A DNA stretch of 64,000 nucleotides, taken from positions 31,947,398 through 32,011,397 of the forward strand of contig OY720347.1 of NCBI GenBank assembly GCA_963082975.1, written 5' to 3'. A program made the position numbers and the translations under genes. Below the pieces are notes generated by a model. It worked only from the letters and a program-made list of their open reading frames with translations. It was not told where the DNA came from and did no database searches. Shown here piece after piece: positions 13,103 through 24,100 of the stretch. The stretch is from Labia minor (lineage: Eukaryota > Arthropoda > Insecta > Dermaptera > Spongiphoridae). The number at the start of each line of letters is the position of its first letter. The stretch's first letter is position 1.

Positions 13103-14089
13103 TTCAATTAAATTAAATTAATTTTTTTTTTAATTAAACTAATTAAATAATAATCTTTTAATTATTTGATCTAAATTTTAGTTTATAAAAGAAAATAAAA
13201 TACAAATACAAATATTTAGAGGGAAATGTAATCTATGTTGATAATAAACAACACGGTTTACGAATGTCATTTAATTTAATAGTCTTACATAAATGGTAGT
13301 ATAAATTATTATATTTCGTTTACTTCCTAATCCAATAACAAACATTACATATATACTTTGTTACTGTAGTTATGAAAAAAAAAATGAATATGATCATTAA
13401 AAGGAAATTATGTTAAAGAAAAGAATGTCTACGTGTGAAACAAAACATGAAATAAAAATTAAGATTCAATTTTATCTTTGAAGCATCTTAAAAGAACCCT
13501 CACCAATTAACTACAACAATTAAAAGCCAACATTTGTAATTAAAATGTAATATAACTTTCTAATTCATTTTATGACTCCTTACCATTTTTATGGGTTCTT
13601 TATATGTGAAAGATTTAAGGGGAGGAATGAATTACGATTAATTATATTTTATAAATTGAACCATTATATATGTATATATTGTTTAATAGCAACGATTATA
13701 TTGATTTGGTATTTATTTTATTTTATTGTATTTTATTATTTATTAATTTGAATATTTATTATTATTTATTATGATTTTGATTTTTATTTACGTATTTATT
13801 TATATATTGATAGTTTCATTTTTATATTAGTTAATAAAATAATTAACTTAACTTTCTTTTTTTACATAAATATTTTTGAAAAAAAAACAAATTAATAAAA
13901 TTTTTATAAACTTTTCATAACATTTTTATTAAGATTTAATAATAATTTAATGATGTTGATTGAATATTTAAAAAAAAAATCAAAATTTAAATTAAATTAA
14001 TTAGATATAATAATAATAATAATAATAATAATATAAAATTAAAAAAAAAAAATTAAAAAATTAATAAAAAAGAATTATGAAATATGTTC

Positions 14090-14600
14090 TAGCGATATAA
14101 ATTATCGCCTAAAGCGGGACAAATTACCATAATTGAAAGCAACATATGATTAATCATTATTCGGTCATCAGTAATTATTTCGCCTATTTACAACAAACCG
14201 TAACGGGAGGCTACAAATAACCATTATTTCCTTATATAAATAATATATGAAACAAAAATTGAATGAATCCATTTTATTGAATCAGTGAATGAGCCACGTC
14301 CGATGTTTCGTCGTGTTAAGGGCGTGCATGCATGCGTGTAGATTGGAATGAAAAATTGTGGATGTATATGTTAAAAAAAGTGGGATGGGTAGAGGAGAGA
14401 GGGGAGGTGAAAGAGGGAGGGGGTAGGGTGAATAAAATAACAAAAATAAAGTAACTAGGAGGTTTTACTGCGATCTGATAGGAAGGTCGGCCAGTTCGTA
14501 GTCAAAAACCATGATTCCTGAAAGCCTCCCAGAACACGCAACGCAGACTGATGGAAAATCTAACCAAGGATACCGAGCGATACACTACGCCTACAGTTAA
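14090..14600. promoter_or_regulatory. Intronic GC-richer island, candidate enhancer
   Basis: It contains three sub-blocks (14090-14225, 14285-14345, 14455-14600) of mixed composition, with a G/A-rich tract at 14385-14435. Nothing is coding. It lies about 500 bp downstream of the 85-nt exon, within the 3'-proximal intron. Confidence 0.35.
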
Positions 14601-15047
14601 AATCCGTTAATTATCCTGCTTGTAAAATTATTTGATACACGGAAGAATATTTAATTATTAAGTTCTATTAAAGTGAATGAAATAAATAGCAAAAGAAAAG
14701 AAATAAATGAAAAGAATTCAAGACAAAGAAATGAAAGATCAGAAAGGATTGAATTCAATTAAAAATTAATTAAATGTCAACTTTCGAAATTTTCCGTCAA
14801 TTTTTCTTGTATATTTTTATTTATTTATTTATTTTTTGTTTTATTTTAACAAAATTAAATAAATGAGTTTTCCAAGTGATAATGATTTTTTTTCTTAATA
14901 TAGAAGTTTTTTTTTTTCAAATTAAACATGCGCCAAGCTTTCACCGACCAACACCATGATGGATTATCTTCTCAGGAAACTTGAGATGTCTCTAATTGAA
15001 AATGATTTTTAAATGTCATAAAAAGTGTTCCAGGTGTAAAAACTTAC

Positions 15048-15132
15048 CTAAAGCTATGCTCGGCGACCGCGATTGGGCAACGTTCCGGCCAATTAGACGG
15101 GTGAGACGTAGCCGCCGCCCATTGGTTGGGAG
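15048..15132 (-). CDS. mirr: mirr short exon encoding the likely C-terminus, then 3' UTR
   Basis: The 85-nt exon has excellent splice signals: a T-rich tract and TTGCAG ending at 15133, and donor TTTAG|GTAAGT at 15048/15047. Joined to the exon ending at 15225, it gives Ser, then [12 protein letters not shown] and a TAA stop at 15095-15093. The remaining 45 nt are then 3' UTR before another intron. It is visibly GC-rich throughout, unlike its surroundings. The exon length is not a multiple of three, so including or skipping it changes the C-terminus. Splice sites are read directly from the sequence. The choice of reading frame is inference. Confidence 0.7.
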
Positions 15133-18100
15133 CTGCAACATACAAAAGAACAATCATATATTAATCGATGGCGTCCTTGTATATGATTGGTATCTATGAT
15201 TAAAATTAAAAAGCTTGGGCGGACCTCTTATAGAAGGGCTTGAACGCGGTCCCTTCACTAGACCCAGAGGTAGATGTCATCATCGGTGTACCCGCTTGGT
15301 GATGGTAGGCTGATGAATCTACACCCCCGGTTCGTTCTTTGTGCGGCGATTGTTGTAGTCTTGTGTAATTTCCCATATAATGATGTTGTGATGAACCATA
15401 TTGTGGTTGTCCATTGACACTTGATGATTGAGGTTGTTGGGGTTGGGGTTGTTGGAAACCATTTTGACCCCCATTATTGCTAGTCAATAGTTGTCCCGCC
15501 ACACTTGGGAGTTTCATATTAGGTGGTGTTTGAGGTGGTGTGTCTGTTTGTACATCTGGGAATCCAGCAGCCGTAGCTCCATGCCCCCCTCCATAAGGAA
15601 TCATACCATAACGAGAATAAGGAGCAGCTGCAGCGGAGGGACTCATTCCTGTTGAAGGTGGAATAGCAAAAGTATTCATACCAGAACTAGGACCACCACC
15701 ACCACCGGCACAATTTGGCATCACCCAGGGTTGTTGTTGTTGATGATGGTGAGAATGAGGAGGAGGGGGTGGGGGTGTTTTACACGCGGCTGTATCTGCC
15801 AGTGACCAAATCTTAGGTTTGGTGGCAGGTATAGGTACTCCACAATCGGATGGTGAAGGTTTGGAGCCGAGTTCATCCTTTAGGCCAGCTAGCATAGGAT
15901 GATGATGAGGATGATGAAGACCATGGTGCGCCGACATCAGCATCCCGGGAGGCTTGCGTTCGTCCTCGTCCAGATCATCCTCGTCCTCCAGGCATTCCTT
16001 CCCCAGGCCGTGCTCGGATTTGACGTGATGCAGCGCCTCTGCACCAACAAAACACACATCATGACAATCTACATACGCTGCTCAAAAATGTTTTAGTAAT
16101 AAAGTAATCTACGTGCAAAATTTTAATTGATATAATTGAATGCAGCGTCCATGATTAGCGTTTTGACTGGGAGAGACTCTGCACACACGCCCTATGCCCA
16201 TCACAAGCAAATCCGAGGATTTAGTGAGAAAGTGACGATAGGATTGGTTACTTGAACATTTCGAGGGTCAGGAAATTGGGATCGCGCAAAAGGAGGGGAG
16301 CGGTAATTTCATTAAGGGTTCTGCAATTCGAGGGGTGCGTAAACCAGGGCAAAGGGGCCGTAATCACAGATCAAACGCTGATCATTGGCCCTGATTCAAT
16401 TAAAAGGGTGAGTGAGCAAAAGTAATATGATCCCTCTCAAACACCCATATCAAAAGAAAATAATATATAAATCTATAAGAAATGTTTTTTATTTGCATTT
16501 TGTTTGTTTTGTTTTGTTTTCTTTAAAATAAATAATTAATTGAAAGGGTAATTGTGAGGTTTGAATCATAAAATAGTATATAAATACAATATAAAATAAA
16601 AGTTTAAGAAATACCGTGTTTAAATGATATAAAATATTTAATAGAAAAATAGAAAATACAAGGTTTTTATATTACATAATTACAAGGTACTATAAATTTA
16701 TATCAACTTATCTAAATAATCATTTATATATAAATGAGTGATAAATTTTCAAAATTTAAATATTATATTTTAATTTGTTACTCATATTTTGGAATTCTTT
16801 TATTTCATACTGATTTAATAATTATTATATTGTTGAATTTTCTCATCAAGAAAGAGATCTAATATATCCATTCAAATATCAATAAATTATCTAAGAGAAA
16901 AAAAAATAAGAAAAAAAATTTAACAAAGGTCTTGAAAACCACATAAGAATAGAGTTATTTTACACAGAATGTTCTAAATTCGTTGCAGGAGGATTAACAT
17001 CCTTAATTGTGAATGCGTGCGTGTGCCTAGCGTGCTACGCTACTGACCTTTGTCATCTCGTCGAATTTCTTGAGAACGTTTCGGATCTCCACTACTGCCA
17101 TCAAGAAGACTCGTTGATCCAACAATTTCATCTTTCTCCTTATCTTCACCATCAGATACAATGGCGTCATCATCATCATCGGTTTTATTTTTTGGCTCCC
17201 ATGTCATTTTATTTTCTTTTTTAAGTCGTCGCCTCGCGTTGGCAAACCACGTGGACACCTGAGTCAGCGTCATTTTTGTGATGATTGCAAGCATAATTTT
17301 CTCGCCTTTGGTTGGGTAGGGGTTCTTCTTGTGTTCATTGAGCCACGCTTTGAGGGTCGCCGTTGACTCTCGAGTGGCGTTTTTGCGTCTCGCTGCGAGA
17401 TCATAACCAGCACCGTACCTGAAAACAAAAAAAAAACACGTGCCTCCGTTAACTACCGGATATTTTCTTCCTTGATTCTTATCTATGTCCTAAGTATGTC
17501 CTTCTACATCACTACTAGTATTACTACTACTAGTAGTACTGTAATATTACCATTATTACTTGCACCTTCACTCCTACTCTATTACTACTCTATACATATT
17601 ATGTATATAACTCAAATTCATATTTTTTTTATTTCTTGATAATTTAATGAATTATTGAAAACTTATTTATATTGGTAAAGGAAATTGACTTCAACAACAT
17701 TTTGTAGTTCAAACACACCTTTCATGTTAACACAGCGAGTCATTTATAATTTCTTTAATTTTTAATCTGATTAATGTTTAAAAATCCAGTTAGCTTTACA
17801 ATTAATACATGTTTTATGGAGGCAATTAAATTAGAGTGAGAAAGATAACACGATAGCTGGTTAGCTCTCTCACGGAATCACGAATCAACATTTAATGAAT
17901 GGTCTTTTTTAAATAATAATAATTTAACTTTTATTTTTTGTTTTTTTTTTTTTGTTTCAAGTTATTCGATTGGGATGGTGTATAAAAATGATAGTCTCTC
18001 ATACCGGGAGACAACATAAAACCATAAATCTATCAGGCCTGTCGCAATTCAACTTGTTCGTTATTAACACCTGTCGGTCGTTTCACGGGGACAGATTAAA

Positions 18101-21100
18101 AAAAAAATTATATATCGAATATTGACATTTCATTTGCACTGGAAAATTTGTTACTTGTTGTTCAAATTATTTGTTATATATTTAGATTTAGTGACGAATG
18201 GTATTGTCAAATATAAAATTAAGTTGTTCATTCAAGTTTGAAAACCTGAATCGCACCTGGCTGAAAGATACGCAGATCTTTGCTTGAAGATTATACTTCA
18301 ACGAATTCCTAATATTTTATATATCCCACGCTTGGGACAATGTTATAAATTAATAGATTCCATCGAGAAATAATTTTCATAGTAGAAATACTTTTTATTT
18401 TTTTAAGTTATTCTAACTCAACACAAAAATAAGTTTAGACTATTATTATTATTATTACTATAATTATTATTGTTATTATTATTATTATTACTTACATTAA
18501 ATTTGGCAATTGACTTATTTTCGATTAGATTGGAGATAAATTTTTACGCTTGTAGTGATGAAGGCCAAAACTAATTGAATTATTGAAAAATTTAGTTATT
18601 AAATTTTATGATATTTATTAAAATTCTCTTATCACTGATTAAAAACTTCAATTAAATAAAATAATACTTGAAAAAAAAACTCACACTCATTCAGACAAAG
18701 TAAAAGAAAATTTATATAATATATATTATTATATATATATATATTATTTAATCTATTAAACAAAAAAAAATTGAATGAAAAATAGCAGGGAATTATTTAA
18801 AATAATAACAAATTTAATAAACATTATTTTTATTTAAACAATAAAAAATATAAAAAAAAACCTGTGACTTTGTACGTATTACTCAAGTCGGTTATTTCAA
18901 TTAGGTGTCCTATGATCAGTAGAACGGGTCCTATCTACCTTTTACCTTGATTTTCATGATCGGAGGCGCTATCAAGTAGCTTTCCCAATTTTGATCCCGG
19001 GCTGGGTTGACTCCGACCCATAGACCCTGGTTAGAGAAATTCCTTAACCAGTCCCGGGACTTGAACCCGGGACCACGAGAATGTGAGGCAGCTTCGCTAT
19101 CCTCTCACCCTGTGGCGCCTTATAATAACAAATATATTTATTATTATTTAAAAAATTCCTATATTTCACTTATAATTTATAATATTGAACTTGAATGTAT
19201 TTTTTTATACTTGGAGCTATTAAATTTGAACAGTGAATTGTAGGAAAATTTAAACATAAAAAAAAGATTTAGATTGGAAAAGAGAATGTGATATATTGTA
19301 TCATTCTATGAACTGAAACATTGTACATTTTCTACAATTTAATTATGTGGTAAACCACCATTACAGTATGAAAATAAAAACAAAAAAGTGCGATTTTTTA
19401 CTATTAAAGACCAATAGGTGAATGAATGAAGTGGCGAGAGTCTCAATGTTTCCAAATTGCTGGCTTTATATCTATATATATATATATAGATATATTTACA
19501 TATATATATATAGAAAAAAAAAATTTATCGCGTGTGAAATAAACATAGTGTCGGGCCTTCGAGCTGCCTATCGCCTCCCGCATCAGCAGCTCTTCCGACG
19601 AAAATCCATAAAACTGGCAAGGGGGAGGGGGTGAGAATATGGTTCTAATATAACGGGGAGACCTCCCATAAACGAACCACGCTCAAAAATATTCTATCAC
19701 ACTGATATATATATATATATAGTAACCAATCTGTATAAAATTCATTAAATAAGGTAGGGATTCGTTCAATAGGAAAGATTATCAAATTAAATCATGATCG
19801 TGATAACGTATGGTTTTATAAAACATTTCCTGTCGATATTCATTTTTGATGCTTTATCGAAGTGCATTATATTCAACTTGCGAAAAAGTACCCGGATTCA
19901 ATTAATGGATTCATGTCGCATCGGTTTCAATAGATTTAGCCTCGCCAAAACGAATTCCTGAATTATGTTGAATTTCAAACACCAAGTCTCGCTCTCTCTC
20001 TCCCTTTTGAATGGGAGATTAATGCATGATGTAAATCTTTTTTTTTTTTTTGATTGTTTTGTTTTCGTTATTTTTTTTTTTTGTTATTAAATTTGTTTTC
20101 ACGATTTTTAAAATACTATTATTTTTCATAAAAGTTTTAACACCCACCTATATTTTTTATGCTATTGTGATAATACACCTTGTTAGAATTAGTAATGGAA
20201 AATTTATTTTTAGACAAGACAAATGAATAACATCAACACGAAAAATGATAATAATAATTAGATATGCATCTCATAAAAGTAAAGAACCAAATAATTATTT
20301 CTTATGAATAGTAAAAAATACCCAGTGATCTACTATAAATACATATATTTATAAAAATACATACATAGATATATATATATTTATGAATTTGTTTTGTTTT
20401 TTTTTTAAATAAAAATAAAATAATTATATTATAATTAATTTTTTCCTATAAATGTATCTGAAATATTTAATTCAACTTGAAAAGGTGTTGTTTATTTTAT
20501 TGTGTTTGGAAATGAAATAAAAATCTTCTGTAGAGTAGAATGCGTCCCACACATGCCCCCATTTATTATTGTCTCTGCTCGAAGAATCCAATACGGGCAG
20601 CATTCCACGTTAACGTTAAGTGCCCACGCAAAATCCCCTAACGCCAGTCTCGTTTCGGGACTGAGATATCAAAGTACCCAAGTGATTTTCCTTTTATCTT
20701 GAATCCGTTCAGGGAATGATATACATTTTAAATATAAAAAAAATCTTACAAAAAATGGAAGGAATTTGGAAATAAAATTAATTAACTAAAATTTATTGAT
20801 TATTAAGAAAGTCTGAAATGAAGAATCATTATACATAAAAAAAAACAAATGCATTATTTTCATAATATTTATCAAAATATTATATATAATCTACTTTACT
20901 ATATATAATACATACATACATAAAGTAATTTAAAAATAATTAACAACACATTAATACAATAGATATATTTAAAAAATATAAAATATTTTCAGTAAATTTA
21001 TGTTTTTTAAAGTAAAAAATAAAAATAATTCAATAATGATGAAAAATAAAAAGAAATAATATTCTCAAAATAGTAAATATTTTTTTTTATTATTAAAAAC

Positions 21101-24100
21101 ATAATAACAATGAAAACTTTAGTATTACAGATGTTAAAATAAAAAAAACAAACAAACTTTAGTTATAAACACGATCCAAAAGATAAAAGAGCACATATTT
21201 TTTGCAATTCTCCCTTTAATAAAGAGCTTATCAAATTATAAAGATTACTTGGGTCCATTTCTTAAATAAAAATAAAAAAACTGATTTCAATCATTAAATA
21301 AATTTCATGGGATATAAAAAAAACATATAAAGTTTTTGAATTGAATTGAAATGTAAATTTAGTAAAATTAATTAAATTTTAATTAAAATCCATCTTCTAA
21401 CGTTAGAAAGAGATTTTAAAACAATAATCTAAATGGAAATTAAGAAAAAGGGAATGTCTAAAGAGAAAAAAAAAACATTTATATATAAATATATAGTTAA
21501 ACGAGATCATTATTTTAATTGAAATCCATTACTCGGATTTGGTTATATTTAAATATCAATTTGTTCGTTGGAGAATGGGACTAATTTTAAGTAAAGGCGA
21601 GAGGTGCTTCGCAATGAAAAGACAAACAAGATGAAGTAATAAGGTTTCATTGAGTTGTGTCTCGTGGTTAACATTTCTAATCTTACAAATAAACGGGCTC
21701 GTAAATGCGTGTCGAGTCTGCAAAAGTTCAGGGGGTTTAAAAAGAGGTTTAATCTATTCGAGACGAGGAGCCACCCCTCCAACCACCCCCCCTCCCCTCT
21801 TCCATCCATTTCTAACCCCAAAACCCTAAATCCCAGCTCCATTTAAGCACCACTCTTTGTGAGGATATATATATATATATATATATTCAAGCGATCGGCG
21901 TAAAAATGTAATCAACGCTCAACAACAAGTTTGCTTAGCAAGCTGGCAAGAGTTTTAATCAAATCAGACCCCTCCCCGGAAATGAGCTCCGCTACCCCTC
22001 CTGAAATTTCGATGCTTCTTCTTGAGAACACTTTGTCTTAATCCTGCCGTTGTGGTCGCGTCTCGGCTAGGCGGATTCTCTTTAAATTTTACGACTGCGG
22101 CAGAGATTTCGAGGTTGGGAAAGGAAAGAGAGCCAGAGAGTGAGAGAGTGTTTTGAAGTGAGAGAGTGAGAGAGAGAGAGAGAGAAAGAGAGAAGAGAGG
22201 CCATCGCCTTGCCGCGAATCGATCGCGCTTAAAGAGACCGCAGCTTCCTCGACCCTCCCGTTTCCTTCCATTCCGTGAAAGCCTCCCTTAAGATTTACTC
22301 CCCTGACACATCGCAAGAGAATGGAGTTTAAGTCGCTTTCGTAGCCAAAACAAATTTCATATGTCTACCCAGTCACTTGCGTTCGGATTATCTACAATAG
22401 TCAACCACTTTTACCAAACAATCAACAAATAATATTCTTTAATTTTCAAAAATAGAAAAATAAAAATAAATGAAAAAATGAAAATTAAATTAATAATAAA
22501 AATTCACAGTAAATAAATCAAATTTTATCATATTAAAATTTATAAAAAAAAAAAAAATTAAATTTTTAATCCATAAATATACACTCCTTATGATAATTGG
22601 GAAAATAGTTTATAAATTTAAACTCTCTTTTTTGAAGGATATATATATATATATATGTCAATGAATCACGGTTCGAATTAAAATCATCATTAAATTAAAT
22701 ATTAAAATATATCAAATAGAATGAACAATATAGAGCAGTGATTCTTAGCCACTGTGTCGCGGCACTTTTGTGTGAAGCTAGATTATCAAAATGTGTGCCG
22801 CCAAATTATTACAAATGTAAAATGGCTCTTAAATATTTCCGACTTTTTTCTAAATTTTTTCAATAAATATGGTCGTTTTTGGGACCACTTTTTTCAATCT
22901 GGCAAACTTTTATACTTATCTTTTTATTTGTGTGCCGCCAAATTTTTAGACTGTTAAAAGTGTGCAGCGGTAAAAAAAGGCTTAGAATCACTGATATAGT
23001 GTGTAGAATATTTAAGGTTCTTTGGAGAGGTTAAGATTCTTTCCAAAAAAAATTATATTTTCTTTATAAATAGTTAATTAAACAGAAAATAATAAGTTAA
23101 TATAAAATAATAAAAATATAATAAGTGTTGAAATGTCTCATAATAAGTATAATATATTATAAACATGTTACATTATGATTTTATTTTTTTTAATTTTCTT
23201 TATTTTATAATTACCATAATTTGTTTTTTAATCTACACGTAAATATGTGATTTATGAATTATTAATAAAATAATAAATACATCGTTTGATAAATCTATAT
23301 TGATTATTATTTCTAATTTTTTTTTTATAATAAATTTTTAATTTATTTAATTTTAAGTCAAGGATATTCATACTTATATGGATTCTAATTAAAAAAGACC
23401 TATAAAAATTGGAACATTTACAATTTAGAAATTTATTTTTATTCATTATGATCTCTACAAATATAATCGGTCTACATTTGGATTATAATAGGAAGGTAGA
23501 AAGGATGATTGCCAACTCCGATTGAAAAAAAAAAGAAGCTGTGCCGAATAACAAATATCTTGAACGTAAAGCGGCTTATCCATTATTCCAATCCATATCT
23601 CGATAATGATTTGTCGGCAAATTCATATGATAACTCGTGAAAATCAATTCATGGCCAAAATAAATGAACAAGCCAATGGACTGTGAATGAGCATAGAATG
23701 ACCAAATAAGTTTGATTTTCCAAATCCAATTTGGAGCAATTTTCATTGATATCAATATGTCTTACGTCAAAGTGGATTTAAGCCAGAAAAGACAATGTCG
23801 TAATATTCGACGAGAGAAAAAGATAGGTATATCCAAGGGAAAAAAGCTTAAGTGACAAGTCGAGTGAAAATCTCAACTGTCGAGTGCTTTCGTCGATCGA
23901 TCGATCAATCCGGGTCCGGGACGTGTTACTTTGGCGGCAATTAGCTACGGCATCGTCGAAAAGACGGATAAAGGAAACCTGTAATGAGGATCGATTCGAC
24001 GGGAGCTAAGCCCTTTTTCGACCCTCGACAAACGAAACAACACCTTGAAAAATCAACAGAAAAACATCACCGATGTGATTTATAAATTTAAGATTAAAAT

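Larger units (their letters stand above)
10604..15047 (-). other. mirr: mirr 3'-proximal intron (4.4 kb), probably within the 3' UTR
   Basis: A consensus donor (GTAAGT at 15047) and a strong acceptor (poly-T plus CTAG ending 10604) define this intron. It carries a tRNA-like relic at 13045-13102, a 29-bp poly(A), a (TA)29-(GA)8 compound microsatellite and three GC-richer islands (10800-11350, 11990-12480, 14090-14600). If the stop at 15095 is used, only 45 nt separate it from this junction. That is shorter than the roughly 50-55 nt usually associated with nonsense-mediated decay. Confidence 0.65.

Noticed and set aside
16036-16057. ATG at 16057 as the translation start of the IRO-box segment
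   Set aside because: The first codons lie in the intron acceptor. The phase-1 donor at 17048 joins perfectly to 16038.
15899-16096. Plus-strand 65-codon frame over the IRO-box exon
   Set aside because: It is the antisense shadow of the real minus-strand mirr exon.
17040-17294. Met codon at 17294 as the start of a truncated homeodomain protein
   Set aside because: The frame continues upstream through the rest of the homeodomain to a good acceptor at 17419, so this Met is internal.
18814-19121. Functional tRNA gene on the minus strand
   Set aside because: The T arm is good, but the D and anticodon arms do not fold cleanly and a SINE body, tail and target duplication are present.
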